A stretch of 47,533 bases of DNA, taken from assembly GCA_041485385.1 (NCBI GenBank), contig JBGPJM010000011.1:1-47533 (forward strand), in the 5' to 3' direction. The stretch comes from JBGPJM01 sp041485385. Its GTDB lineage: Bacteria > Planctomycetota > Phycisphaerae > Phycisphaerales > UBA1924. Of this stretch, positions 26,401 through 34,299 are shown one piece after another (the first letter of the stretch is position 1; the number at the start of each line of letters is the position of its first letter). The position numbers and the translations under genes were made by a program. The notes below the pieces were generated by a model. The model saw only the letters and a program-made list of their open reading frames with translations, ran no database searches and had not been told where the DNA came from.

Positions 26401-26823
26401 GAGCTTCCCGCTGGCGGCGCGGACGTACAGCACCCGCCCGTCCCGGAAAAAGACCCGGGTCTGTGGGTTCCTTACGCTGTAGCGCCCCTTCGCGAGCGGG
26501 TCGAGCTGCTCGTACTCCAGCTCGCTGGCCACGCGTGTCGGGTCGCGTTTGTCCACAAACTGGATCCGCGCCTTGCCCGTCCCCTGCATGGGCCCGTGGT
26601 TGAGGTCATCGCCCGACACCGGCGGGGCGATAGGTCCGCGGGGCGTCGGGCCCGGCCCGCCGTTTCCGGCGAACCCGCCGCGCATCGCCGCGTTCTGGCC
26701 AGTCACCACGAAATACAGCACGACACCCGCCGAAATCAGAGTCACCGCCGCGGCCAGCAGCAGGCTTGTGGTCCTCGTCCGTCGGCCTGTACGGGTCCTG
26801 GGGGTGGAGAGCGGGGGGGACAT
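23455..26823 (-). CDS. Giant LptC/LptA-like (OstA family) LPS-export protein, 1122 residues
   Basis: Membrane-anchored periplasmic protein: one N-terminal helix at about 20-42 followed by over 1000 residues of mostly beta character. The first ~150 periplasmic residues resemble LptC (AASGKLKM, RVSLSTPDGELQG). Further on, OstA/LptA-like strings recur: EHLTIDLGTGLAQIAGAG, KADRMDVQFKPSV, GDDLHVEVAEKTADLRG, LTFDRAAGLLTLDRGVRLSH, QLNADELDYDAVAGTIIASG. LptC and LptA are normally ~190 and ~185 residues and build the LPS bridge by stacking beta-jellyroll folds. The gene starts three bases after kdsC in a kdsD-kdsC order as in the E. coli lpt locus, which supports the assignment. It is inferred to be one continuous bridge chain. 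Confidence 0.75.
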   Translation of the reverse strand: MSPPLSTPRTRTGRRTRTTSLLLAAAVTLISAGVVLYFVVTGQNAAMRGGFAGNGGPGPTPRGPIAPPVSGDDLNHGPMQGTGKARIQFVDKRDPTRVASELEYEQLDPLAKGRYSVRNPQTRVFFRDGRVLYVRAASGKLKMPPGGQEPESGEFHGGVVARLFEAPRSAGGAPRGIDPERDTPLLLASMDSLSFDRATALEFSTPDRVSLSTPDGELQGVGLRVVYDEVGERPALVEVKKRELLHLRQKADGTVAEAKNPAPTGDNVSPSPAGGPVVAAPKEDLYAADLPGGVELVSRGQTIAAERLELWARLINGKLSPGAIAGVDSGPSKRAAATGPATTGIESEPTTAPASIAAVAPPATNNGTPSVPERIAALRALLTAGLPAPLTPVGEDDAILAGQGGLVIAPIEAGADELKKDDLALRFSSPGAGGRDAVTMADHSSGAGGNCAVLDYGATSRSITMSGPGIDGFTLRDGKGGKVAGEHLTIDLGTGLAQIAGAGSGRDARGQSVVWTDQAEFDLLLGQAGGGTNPEIRGLREARITGGVVASDGQSTLTGDFQRVWFTPAPGPPGGGSTAGRNDSILSRLVVEGHARGAARKSGSDEDEDWLKADRMDVQFKPSVNGRDAAPTVLTATGSVEGQRGEDVSIGTDDRPPGAHTHRLRSTLRGGFLEANLSRDVKNHVAVASADVHDHAHFERTDGVIADGDDLHVEVAEKTADLRGSPATVSSGPSRITGSLVRMDGRENGLAVDGAGTFDYTPPPKGAVEIAATDGPTKTSKREPGPVHVTWTKSMRFINKEGLVECVGEAVAVSHPDELTVDTVHGERIVLNLAPKENTEGGPAPGLSVDVAELMKDRELVSAEIIGQAAEAGETPDLTDPSRLAQVESRRYVLDAAAPEGRRLERLLYMAGGRIIADNRAGTTTVPGPGRALVLDNRAEDPPKPGGAAGAVKAVEPALPLGVGGRRGASLFEWEGSLTFDRAAGLLTLDRGVRLSHKPLGNESPIRMWCDYLEAHLDETTGAKPPDVAAMVAGKEQLVRAIARGTVSVENESGQIQLNADELDYDAVAGTIIASGLPGAGERATLMDKRRATPLVGRKLKWDIKRDTQEVIEPMPISAPLK

Positions 26824-26826
26824 GGG

Positions 26827-27339
26827 CTAATGGTAGAGGGACAGGGCCTGCTCCATCAGACCCTTGGCGCCGACAAGGTGCTCCACGGCCTCCCGTACGG
26901 CGCCCCGCCCGCCGGTCCGCCTGGTCACGTACGACGCGTGCTTGAGGACCTCCGAGTCGGCATCGGCCACGGCCATCGGGTATCCGACCTTCCGCATCGC
27001 GCAAAGGTCAGGCCAGTCGTCGCCGAGGAAGGCGATCTTGTCAAGCGGCACGCCGGTTCGCTCCACCAGCGCATCCAGAGCGGCGGCCTTGTCCTTGCAT
27101 CCCTGAACGATCTCGCTGATCCCCAGTTCCGCCGCGCGATGCTGCAGCGCGGCCCCGGGACGCCCGGTGACGATCGCCGTGGAAAAGCCCAGCCGGGCCC
27201 AGAGCCGAAGCCCGAAGCCGTCGCGGATATTGAACCGCTTGGTCTCTCGCCCGAGGTCATCGATCAGGACGGAGCCGTCGGTCAGGACGCCGTCGACGTC
27301 GAGGGCGAGCAGCGTGATGGACTCCGGGGAGGAGGGCAT
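26827..27339 (-). CDS. kdsC: 3-deoxy-D-manno-octulosonate 8-phosphate phosphatase (KDO 8-P phosphatase)
   Basis: HAD-superfamily enzyme of 170 residues that removes phosphate from Kdo-8-phosphate to give Kdo, the inner-core sugar of LPS. Motif I is LALDVDGVLTDG (nucleophile D14, D16). RFNIRDGFGLRLW and AIVTGRPGAALQHRAAELGI follow, then the lysine of CKDKAAALDALV and motif IV FLGDDWPDL. The C-terminal VTRRTGGRGAVREAVEHL is the KdsC lid that carries active-site Arg. It lies seven bases after kdsD and three before the Lpt-like gene, so all three are surely one operon. Confidence 0.95.
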   Translation of the reverse strand: MPSSPESITLLALDVDGVLTDGSVLIDDLGRETKRFNIRDGFGLRLWARLGFSTAIVTGRPGAALQHRAAELGISEIVQGCKDKAAALDALVERTGVPLDKIAFLGDDWPDLCAMRKVGYPMAVADADSEVLKHASYVTRRTGGRGAVREAVEHLVGAKGLMEQALSLYH

Positions 27340-27345
27340 GGTGGG

Positions 27346-28455
27346 TCAGTCCGCCTGAACAACCCTCATCGCAACGAGGTCCTGCACGTCCAGGATGCCG
27401 ACGGGCCTGCCGTCGTCGTCGATGACGGGGATCTCGTCGTGCCGCGACTCCTGGACCATCATCTTCGCGTCGCGCACGAGCGCCGTGTGTCGCAGTGTTG
27501 CGGGCGACTTGGTCATGATGGCGTGAATCGGGCGCTCGAGCTGAGCGGTGTCCTTGAGGATCAGACGTCGAAGGTCCGCGTCCGTGAAGATCCCGGTGAG
27601 CACACCGCTCTCGGGGTCCACCAGCAGCAGCGCCCCGGGCCGTCGACCACCTGTCTCGGCCTCGCTGAACGCCTCGCGGACGCTCAGTTGATCGCTCACG
27701 GCCTTGAGGTTCCGGCCGACCGCGAACCGCAGCGCCTCGGTGACGGGCCGGAGCAGACCGCCGAGCGATCCGCCGGGGTGCCGCTTCGCGAAGTCGTCGT
27801 CGGTGAAGTTGCGCCGCCGCGACGCCGACAGCGCCAGCGCGTCCCCCAGCGCCACCATCGCCGTGGTCGAGCAGGTCGGCGCGGGCGAAACTCCGTTCGC
27901 CTCGTCGACCGGTCCGGTCGACAGTGTTGCGCTCGCCAGCCGCTCGAGCGACGACGGGCGAAGGTCGCGGCCCTCCGACCCCCGGGTGATCGCGATCACC
28001 GGGATCCCGTCCTGGCGCAGAGTTGAGGCGATCGCCACCACCTCGTCGGTTTCGCCGGAGTAGGAAAGGGCCACGCAGCAATCCGACGGCCGGAATCGCC
28101 CCAGATCGCCGTGCGCGGCCTCGGTCGGGTGCACATGGTGCGAGGCGATCCCCAGCGAGGCCAGGGTCGCGGAGATCTTCGCGCCGATAAGCCCCGACTT
28201 GCCCAGCCCCGTCACCAGCACCGTGCCGCCCTTGTCGGCGCACGCGACGATCAGGTCCACCGCTCGATGGAAATCCTCACCCAGCCGCTCTCCCAGCCCC
28301 GCAACCGCCTGGCTCTCCGATTGCAGCACGCGCCGCGCGAACGCCAGTTCCTCCTCGCGCGTGGGGGCGGCCTTCCTCTCGCTCCCAACCGGCACGGCCA
28401 CCGGTTTGCCGCGGGACGAGGTCTTGGGCTTGGCTTTCTGGGGCGTTGAAGGCAT
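27346..28455 (-). CDS. kdsD: Arabinose 5-phosphate isomerase (SIS + two CBS domains)
   Basis: Cytoplasmic isomerase of 369 residues that converts ribulose 5-phosphate to arabinose 5-phosphate, the first step toward Kdo. The SIS domain (about 45-220) has GTVLVTGLGKSGLIGAKISA, FRPSDCCVALSYSGETDEVV, CSTTAMVALGDALAL and DDFAKRHPGGSLG, the active-site loop of KdsD. Two CBS domains follow (about 240-365; VLTGIFTDADLRRLI and EIPVIDDDGRPVGILDVQDLV). The start is the ATG at 28455; a GTG five codons upstream is possible; neither has a clear ribosome site. The basic Lys/Pro-rich first 35 residues are extra to the family. It is divergent from scpA with a 69-base gap. Confidence 0.95.
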   Translation of the reverse strand: MPSTPQKAKPKTSSRGKPVAVPVGSERKAAPTREEELAFARRVLQSESQAVAGLGERLGEDFHRAVDLIVACADKGGTVLVTGLGKSGLIGAKISATLASLGIASHHVHPTEAAHGDLGRFRPSDCCVALSYSGETDEVVAIASTLRQDGIPVIAITRGSEGRDLRPSSLERLASATLSTGPVDEANGVSPAPTCSTTAMVALGDALALSASRRRNFTDDDFAKRHPGGSLGGLLRPVTEALRFAVGRNLKAVSDQLSVREAFSEAETGGRRPGALLLVDPESGVLTGIFTDADLRRLILKDTAQLERPIHAIMTKSPATLRHTALVRDAKMMVQESRHDEIPVIDDDGRPVGILDVQDLVAMRVVQAD

Positions 28456-28524
28456 GGGGGAAGGGTACACTCGTGGGCAACCTGTGGGGATTCGCTCACG
28501 GGAACTTCAAGGGACGGCCCGTCC

Positions 28525-29436
28525 ATGCATACCGCCGAATACCGAGTCCGTCTCAATGCGTTCGAGGGGCCCCTGGATCTGCTGCTGTACCTCATACGTC
28601 GGGCCGAGGTTGAGATCACCGACATCCCCATCGCAACGATCACGGACCAGTACCTGGACTACCTGCAGGGCGGGGATGTCGATTCGATCGACATCGACAA
28701 GGCCGGCGAGTTCCTGGTGATGGCCGCGACGCTCATGGAGATCAAGTCGCGCATGCTCATGCCGCCGGAAGAAGCCGGGTCCGGCGAGGAGGGCGAGGCT
28801 GCCAGGGCCGGACGGCGAGGGAGGGAGGACATTGATCCGCGCGCCGAACTCGTGCGCCAGCTGCTTGCCTACAAGAAGTTCCGTGACGCCGCGGAGTGCC
28901 TCAACCACCAGCTCCGCGAGTGGGAGAGCCGCTATCCGGCGGGAGGCGCGGGCATCGACCGGGCGCAGCTCGGCGAGGCGATCGACCGGCTTTCGGGCGG
29001 CGGAGTCGACATCGAGGATGTGGACCTAGTTGACTTGGTCGAGGCCTTCGGGCGAATCATCGAGACCGTCGATCTGTCCCGCCTCGGCGAGCACCACGTG
29101 GCGATGGACGAGACGCCCGTTGAGCTGCACGCCGAGGACATCCTCGACCGCCTCCGGCGTGCGGCCGAGGTCGGCGGGCCATCTTCGGGCGAGCTCGGAT
29201 TTGCCGAGATCTTCGCCGGACGCACGCGCTCGGAGATGATCGGCCTCTTCCTGGCGATGCTCGAACTGGTGAAGCAGCGACGCATCGCCATCCGTCAGGA
29301 AGCCGAGGCGGGCGCGCCCGAGCAGGCTCCGCGTCGGACGCACAGTCGCATCCTCCTGAGTCTCGCGGATCCTGCCGATGCTCAGCCCGACGCCCCGAAC
29401 CAACCGGGCGCAGCGCCGAAGGAGTCGGAACCGTGA
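28525..29436 (+). CDS. scpA: Segregation and condensation protein A
   Basis: Kleisin subunit that, with ScpB, closes the SMC ring for chromosome organisation. Length is 303 residues (family ~250). The N-terminal SMC-head-binding motif is intact: YRVRLNAFEGPLDLLLYLIR, then AEVEITDIPIATITDQYLDYL. An acidic variable middle (RGREDIDPRAELVRQLLAYKK) and the C-terminal winged helix (FAEIFAGRTRSEMIGLFLAMLELVKQRRIAI) follow. The tail past residue 270 is Pro/Ala-rich. AAGGGA lies shortly before the ATG. scpB is not in the window. The stop overlaps the next start (GTGA). Confidence 0.95.
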   Translation: MHTAEYRVRLNAFEGPLDLLLYLIRRAEVEITDIPIATITDQYLDYLQGGDVDSIDIDKAGEFLVMAATLMEIKSRMLMPPEEAGSGEEGEAARAGRRGREDIDPRAELVRQLLAYKKFRDAAECLNHQLREWESRYPAGGAGIDRAQLGEAIDRLSGGGVDIEDVDLVDLVEAFGRIIETVDLSRLGEHHVAMDETPVELHAEDILDRLRRAAEVGGPSSGELGFAEIFAGRTRSEMIGLFLAMLELVKQRRIAIRQEAEAGAPEQAPRRTHSRILLSLADPADAQPDAPNQPGAAPKESEP

Positions 29437-30026
29437 CCTCGTTCCCGCCCGGCGTGCCGTCTGTCCCGATTACTACCCGGCCGCCTCTCGGGCAGGCTCC
29501 GTCGTCCTGGCCGATGGTCATCGGCATCCTCGCGATCGTGTTCGGCGTTATGGCCATGATCCAGTCGTTGTTCGCGGCCCTCTCGCCCATCGTCCTCAAT
29601 GCTGTCGGGCGCCTGATGCCCAAGAGCCAGGCAGCGTCGCTGGCCGTTGCCCAGAAGTGGTTGTGGTGGACGTATGCCAGCGGGGCGCTTGCGGGCGTGC
29701 TGGGACTGCTTCTGCTGTGCGCGGGGGTCTCGATCCTCAAGCGACGGCGGCGCGCCGCGCGACTCGTACGCGCGTGGGCGGGGCTCAAGCTCCTGTATGC
29801 CCTTCTGGCTGTCGCGATCGGCTTTTTCATGATCCCGGATCAACTCGCGGCGATGCGGCAGGATCCGAACCTCGCCAAGAGTCCCGTTCTTTCCGGCCCT
29901 CTGGTCGAGGTCATGATGTTCGTCGGTGTGGCGCTCGGGATGCTGTGGATCGCCGCGCTCCCCGTCTTCATGCTCGTGTGGCTCGGACGCCGCAAGATCA
30001 AGGAAGAGCTCTCGTCCTGGTCCTGA
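29433..30026 (+). CDS. Small multi-pass membrane protein, function unknown
   Basis: Integral membrane protein of 197 residues with about four helices: SSWPMVIGILAIVFGVMAMI, WTYASGALAGVLGLLLLCAG, LLYALLAVAIGFFM and MMFVGVALGMLWIAALPVFM. It starts at the GTG that overlaps the scpA stop (GTGA), so it is translationally coupled. The N-terminus is Pro-rich (TTRPPLGQAP), the tail basic. No family recognised; the layout resembles DUF-type planctomycete membrane proteins that precede Yip1-like ones. It lies 12 bases before the zinc-ribbon membrane protein. Confidence 0.75.
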   Translation: MTSFPPGVPSVPITTRPPLGQAPSSWPMVIGILAIVFGVMAMIQSLFAALSPIVLNAVGRLMPKSQAASLAVAQKWLWWTYASGALAGVLGLLLLCAGVSILKRRRRAARLVRAWAGLKLLYALLAVAIGFFMIPDQLAAMRQDPNLAKSPVLSGPLVEVMMFVGVALGMLWIAALPVFMLVWLGRRKIKEELSSWS

Positions 30027-30038
30027 TCGACACCACCT

Positions 30039-31559
30039 ATGCGCTGCAAGGAATGTGACTATCCGCTCTGGAACCTCGCGACCCGCACCTGCCCGGAGTG
30101 CGGCACGGTGTTCCTTCCCAGCCAGTACTCGTTCATCCCCAACTCCGTCCAGTACCGCTGCCCGCACTGTCCTCAGGTCTACTACGGGAACGATGCGCAC
30201 GGCCATCTCATCCCGCGGTCTTTTGCCTGCGCCTCGTGCGGCAACCCGGTTGAGATGGACCAGATGGTCCTGCTTCCGGCCCCGGGCGTCGCTGAGGCGC
30301 AGACCACGGTCGACACCATGCCATGGCTCGAGCGCCAACGCATCGGCCCCATTCGCGCGTGGTTCTCCATGATCGGCTACGGCCTGGCCCGGCCGGGAGT
30401 GCTCGGCCGGTCGATCCCGATGGAGAGTTCGGTCGGCGCGGCGTGGTGGTACGCCATCCTCACCAGCCTCATTATCTCCATCGTGTGCGGGGCGCCGATG
30501 CTGCTCTTCGTCGCGGCCATGACGCTCGCGACTAGGGCCGGATCCTCGGCCTACTCGATGGTGATGTTCACGGTCGCCCATGCCGTGATCTGCGCGGTGT
30601 TGCTGGTTGTGTGGGGTCTGGCGGCGCATGGGCTGCTCCTGATCAGCGGCCCCCGCCCCGCCGGCGGCCTCGGCGCCACCTACCGGGCGCTGTGCTACAG
30701 CACCGGCGCCAACGTCCTCACCGCCGTGCCGTGCCTGGGCGTCTACTTCGGCTGGATCTGGTGGGTCATCAGCGCCGTCATCACGCTGAAGAACCATCAG
30801 CGCGTGGGCGGCATGCGGGCCACCATCGCCGTGGCTACCTTCCCGCTGCTGTTCGTGCTCTCGATCATCGGGGCCTACGTCTACCTCATCGTCTGGACCA
30901 TCGGCATGGCCGGTGCCGCGGCGGCTGCGGGCCCCGGGGCACCCGGCGCCGCGACGAGCGGCCCGTTCGGGACGGTGTACTCGTACCGCGCCGGAGGCCG
31001 GGACGACGGGAGCGACAAGATCGTCCGGGTGACGCGGGCTCTGCGCAGCTTCCCGGCGATTCACGAGGGTCGCATGCCGACCCACGGTCTCGAGCTCGTC
31101 GACAACGCCACGCTCACGGTCCCGGAGTTGATCGCCCCCGGGTCCAGGAGCAGCATCGACACCTCGATCGTCGGCGATGCTTCTCTGAGCGAGTTCCGCT
31201 TCATGCCGCAGAGCGAGGCCCGGCTCGTGGTTCAGAAGGCGACGGCGGCCCTTCCCCAGGGAGTGATCGCCCACCGTATCGCCGATGTGGTGTTTACCTA
31301 CCACGGCGTCGATCTGGCGGACACCGGCTCGGGCCTCTGGGTCGCCATCCTCTGGCCGGACCCGGTCTTCAATCCGGGGCCGCCGACAACCAACGTCTTC
31401 GTCGGCGTGACCAACGGGGGCAGGCTCTCGGTCCCCCCCGAAACTTTCGCGGACGCCCTGCAACAACAGAACGCCCTTCGCACCGCCGCCGGCCTGGCGC
31501 CGCTCCCCGATCCCGCGACGGTGACCACCCGCGCCCCCGCCGCGGCGCCGCCGAAGTAG
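30039..31559 (+). CDS. Zinc-ribbon membrane protein with Yip1-like region and soluble C-terminal domain
   Basis: 506 residues. The N-terminus has four Cys pairs (C3KEC6, TCPECG, CPHCPQVY, CASCG) forming two likely zinc ribbons on the cytoplasmic side. A middle part of about five helices (residues 130-300; PMLLFVAAMTLATRA, MVMFTVAHAVICAVLLVVWG, VYFGWIWWVISAVITLKNHQ) fits the Yip1 family. The last 180 residues are soluble and helix/strand mixed, without a known domain, ending Pro/Ala-rich. It lies between scpA and gspF on one strand; a regulatory or membrane-organising role is guesswork. Confidence 0.75.
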   Translation: MRCKECDYPLWNLATRTCPECGTVFLPSQYSFIPNSVQYRCPHCPQVYYGNDAHGHLIPRSFACASCGNPVEMDQMVLLPAPGVAEAQTTVDTMPWLERQRIGPIRAWFSMIGYGLARPGVLGRSIPMESSVGAAWWYAILTSLIISIVCGAPMLLFVAAMTLATRAGSSAYSMVMFTVAHAVICAVLLVVWGLAAHGLLLISGPRPAGGLGATYRALCYSTGANVLTAVPCLGVYFGWIWWVISAVITLKNHQRVGGMRATIAVATFPLLFVLSIIGAYVYLIVWTIGMAGAAAAAGPGAPGAATSGPFGTVYSYRAGGRDDGSDKIVRVTRALRSFPAIHEGRMPTHGLELVDNATLTVPELIAPGSRSSIDTSIVGDASLSEFRFMPQSEARLVVQKATAALPQGVIAHRIADVVFTYHGVDLADTGSGLWVAILWPDPVFNPGPPTTNVFVGVTNGGRLSVPPETFADALQQQNALRTAAGLAPLPDPATVTTRAPAAAPPK

Positions 31560-31588
31560 CCGTCTCGCACGGATAAGCTTCCCCCGCG

Positions 31589-32782
31589 ATGCCCAGCTTC
31601 CGCTACACCGCCATCACCACCACCGGCGAGAAGGTCGCGGGGATCCTCGCCGGCGGGAGCGAGCAGGCCATTCTCACCGAGCTCGAGACGCGGAGGCTTG
31701 TTCCCGTCGCGGTCACGGCCGTGAAGGACAAGGCCCCCGGCGGCAGGCGCTCCGTCTCCGCGCGCCAGCTGGCGACCAGCTACGTGCAGCTCGCCGACCT
31801 GCTGCGGGCGGGCGTGCCGCTCATGCGGTCGCTGCGGCTGCTGGGCGCCCGTCGAGCCCAGCCGGCGCTCGCGAAGATCTTCACCGAGCTGGCGGACGCG
31901 GTCGCCGAGGGCAAGGAGCTCGCCGAGGCCATGAGCGCCCGCCCGGATGCGTTCACCCGGATCCACGTCGCCATGGTGCGGGCCGGCGAGAAGGGCGGCT
32001 TCCTCGAGGCCGTCTTCACGCGGCTCGGCCAGTTTCTCCACGCCCAGGCCGATCTGCGCGGCAAGATCGTCGGCAGCCTCATCTACCCCTGCGTGCTGGT
32101 CTTCGTCGGCATCTTCGTGCTCGGCGGGATCTTCGGGTTCATCATCCCCAAGTTCCGTCCCATCTTCGCGCGCATCCCGCTCAACTCGCTCACACGGAGC
32201 GTGCTGGGGTTGAGCGACTTCGTGGCCCACTACGGGCTGTACATGCTGGGAGCGGCGATCGTGGCGACGATCCTGGCCTGGCGGGCCACCAAGCGGCCGG
32301 AGGTCAGGCGGCGCATGGACATCGTCAAACTCCGCGCCCCGGTCATCGGCCCGCTCACCCGCACGCTCGCCGTGGCGCGTTTCTGCCGCATCCTGGGCAC
32401 GCTGCTGAGCAACGCGATCCCGATGATCGCGGCGATGCAGATTGCGCGCGACGCGGTCGGCAACAGCATCATGGAGGAAGCGGTGGACAAGGCGACCGAG
32501 GCAGTCCGCCAAGGTCAGCCGCTTGCCCCACCGCTGGCCGAGAGCCGACTGTTCGGCGACGACATCGTCGAGATGATCTCGGTGGGCGAGTCGGCCAACA
32601 ACCTCGACGCAGTGCTGGTGACGATCGCCGATACCGTCGAGAGCCGCCTGGACCGTCAGCTGTCGGCGGCCGTCAAGCTCATCGAGCCGGCGATGCTCCT
32701 CATGCTCGCCACGGTCATCGGCACCATCGCCATTGCCCTTATCCTCCCCATGACCCAGCTGAGTTCGGGCATCGGAAGGTGA
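31589..32782 (+). CDS. gspF: Type II secretion/type IV pilus inner-membrane platform protein GspF/PilC
   Basis: Inner-membrane platform protein of 397 residues (family ~400) that links the cytoplasmic ATPase to the pseudopilus. It opens with the family's FRYTAITTTGEKVAGILA. Two homologous cytoplasmic/membrane halves are visible, each with LADLLRAGVPLMRSLRLLG- or FCRILGTLLSNAIPMIAAMQ-like runs, and three helices (YPCVLVFVGIFVLGGIFGFI; YMLGAAIVATILAW; MLLMLATVIGTIAIALILPM). No ATPase gspE is in front of it; it is separated from the pseudopilin genes by 282 bases. No clear ribosome site precedes the ATG at 31589. Confidence 0.95.
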   Translation: MPSFRYTAITTTGEKVAGILAGGSEQAILTELETRRLVPVAVTAVKDKAPGGRRSVSARQLATSYVQLADLLRAGVPLMRSLRLLGARRAQPALAKIFTELADAVAEGKELAEAMSARPDAFTRIHVAMVRAGEKGGFLEAVFTRLGQFLHAQADLRGKIVGSLIYPCVLVFVGIFVLGGIFGFIIPKFRPIFARIPLNSLTRSVLGLSDFVAHYGLYMLGAAIVATILAWRATKRPEVRRRMDIVKLRAPVIGPLTRTLAVARFCRILGTLLSNAIPMIAAMQIARDAVGNSIMEEAVDKATEAVRQGQPLAPPLAESRLFGDDIVEMISVGESANNLDAVLVTIADTVESRLDRQLSAAVKLIEPAMLLMLATVIGTIAIALILPMTQLSSGIGR

Positions 32783-32793
32783 AGATGGCGGAA

Positions 32794-32813
32794 CCGGGCA
32801 AACCCCTGCCCGG
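32794..32813 (+). terminator. Hairpin after gspF
   Basis: Seven-bp perfect stem CCGGGCA/TGCCCGG with a six-base loop, 12 bases past the gspF stop. No U-run follows, so termination would be weak or partial. Confidence 0.4.
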
Positions 32814-32967
32814 CTTCAGTGACAAACGCACCACAAAGATCCTGTCTTGTAACACCCTGTCGGACAGCCACATACGCCCCCTTGCACACCGTGGCCGCCT
32901 GGCCGGTAGACTCGCTATCATGTTTTCCGGCCCCGGCATGGATGCCCCGGGCCGAACCGGGATGGGC

Positions 32968-33017
32968 GGGGGGGAGACGGGGGAGGGGAAGGGGGGTCGG
33001 GGAAAGGGGGGTGGGGG
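32968..33017 (+). other. G-run cluster in the gspG leader (possible G-quadruplex)
   Basis: Seven runs of four to seven Gs within 50 bases on the coding strand (32968-74, 32979-83, 32985-88, 32991-96, 32999-33002, 33006-11, 33013-17), separated by one to four other bases. This far exceeds the four runs of three needed for a quadruplex. It sits about 47 bases before the gspG ATG, probably in its 5' leader. Confidence 0.7.
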
Positions 33018-33064
33018 ATGTCTGTTCGTTCTCCCATCCAGACGAGTAGGAAAGGAAGCCAATC

Positions 33065-33574
33065 ATGCGGAAAGGAATCAGACCCGAGGCACGGGGCTTT
33101 ACGCTGCTGGAGGTGATGATCGTGATCGTCATCATCCTGCTGATCGGCGGGCTCGTCACGGTCAACCTGATGGGGGCCAAGAAGAAGGCGGACACCGGGA
33201 TCGTCCAGATGCAGCTCATTTCGCTGCGCGATGCGTTGCGGCACTTCAATCTCGATTTCAACCGCTACCCCACCGAGGAGGAGGGGCTGGCAGTGCTGTG
33301 GAACAAGGATGGGCTGTCGGAGGAGGAGCAAGCCAAGTGGCGGAAGTACATGGACGAGAAGCTGCCACGCGACCCGTGGGGGAGCGAATGGGGCTACCGC
33401 CCCGAGACCGACGCCGCGGAGGCGAGCGACGGGCTTGGGTACAAGCTGTGGTCGAACGGTCCGGACAAGGAGGAGGGGACTGCCGACGACATCTTGCCGG
33501 GGAACAAGAAGGCGGATGACACCGGCGACGGAGGGAACAACGACGTCGGTCCGCCGCCGGGGCCGAAGAAGTGA
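33065..33574 (+). CDS. gspG: Major pseudopilin GspG
   Basis: Main pseudopilin of a type II secretion system, 169 residues. The start follows GGAAAGGAAG. The prepilin peptidase site is ARG|FTLLEVMIVIVIILL with the conserved Glu5. The GspG C-terminal features are present: YPTEEEGLAVLW, the DPWGSEWGYR segment and the Ca-binding Asp cluster (SNGPDKEEGTADDI). A ~20-residue Asp/Gly/Pro tail is extra. Its stop overlaps the next start (GTGA), opening a chain of coupled genes. Confidence 0.97.
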   Translation: MRKGIRPEARGFTLLEVMIVIVIILLIGGLVTVNLMGAKKKADTGIVQMQLISLRDALRHFNLDFNRYPTEEEGLAVLWNKDGLSEEEQAKWRKYMDEKLPRDPWGSEWGYRPETDAAEASDGLGYKLWSNGPDKEEGTADDILPGNKKADDTGDGGNNDVGPPPGPKK

Positions 33575-34299
33575 CGGGATTCTCGGGGGGGTCCAGGCGC
33601 GGGTTCACGCTGGCGGAGATGCTGGTGGTGATCGCGCTGTTCGCGCTGATTCTGTCGATTGTGGTGCCGTTCACGGTATCGCAGCTTCATCGGACGTCGT
33701 TGGTCGAGGGTCAGCAACGGCTGGAGGCCGTGATGATGTTGGCGCGAGCGGACGCCCTGAGACGGGGAGTGGCCGTGCGGGTGGTGGCGCGCGGCGGCGG
33801 AGAAGCGGGGGTGGATCTCTGTGGGCAGGATGTGGTCGAGAAGACCGACCTTCGCGCCGTCCTGGGGGAGTTGCACGGCGGTTCGGAGTGGGCCTCCAGT
33901 GACAAGAGCGATCTCGTTCCCCGGGAGTCGAAACTGCGAGACTCTCCCGGAGGGCCGCTGGCGACGCTTCCGCCGGGTTTGCGGATTCTGGTGACTCTGA
34001 AGCCGGAGAGGGAGTCGGACTCGACAAGCGCGGCAGACGGCGGGAGCGCGGCCGGGAAACCGTCGGGATCGGTGGACGAGGTCGTGATCGGCGTAGCGCT
34101 GCCGGATGGGCAGTTCGAGTCAGCGGGGGCGCGGTACCTGGTTGGGCGCACCGGTGACGCGGCGAAGATCGAGGTGAACCGCTGGACGGGGGCGGTGACG
34201 GTGACGCCCGTCTCGGCGAAGGACGAAGAGGAGAAGACCGACGAGGGGCCTGAGGGGGACAAGCCGCCGGCGGCGGACGCGCCAGGGGGGAACAGGTGA
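33571..34299 (+). CDS. gspH: Minor pseudopilin GspH-like
   Basis: 242 residues, start GTG overlapping gspG. The prepilin site is RRG|FTLAEMLVVIALFALIL (Glu5 present). The globular part carries GspH-type features (EGQQRLEAVMMLARADALRRGV, then beta strands up to VGRTGDAAKIEVNRW). It is longer than usual GspH (~170) owing to an inserted loop around 85-160 and an acidic tail of about 30 residues. Inferred minor pseudopilin at the tip. Confidence 0.85.
   Translation: MTGFSGGSRRGFTLAEMLVVIALFALILSIVVPFTVSQLHRTSLVEGQQRLEAVMMLARADALRRGVAVRVVARGGGEAGVDLCGQDVVEKTDLRAVLGELHGGSEWASSDKSDLVPRESKLRDSPGGPLATLPPGLRILVTLKPERESDSTSAADGGSAAGKPSGSVDEVVIGVALPDGQFESAGARYLVGRTGDAAKIEVNRWTGAVTVTPVSAKDEEEKTDEGPEGDKPPAADAPGGNR

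Noticed and set aside
24688..28026. Plus-strand open frame of 1112 codons
   Set aside because: Antisense to the Lpt-like gene, kdsC and kdsD, which have clear motifs; composition is typical of a shadow.
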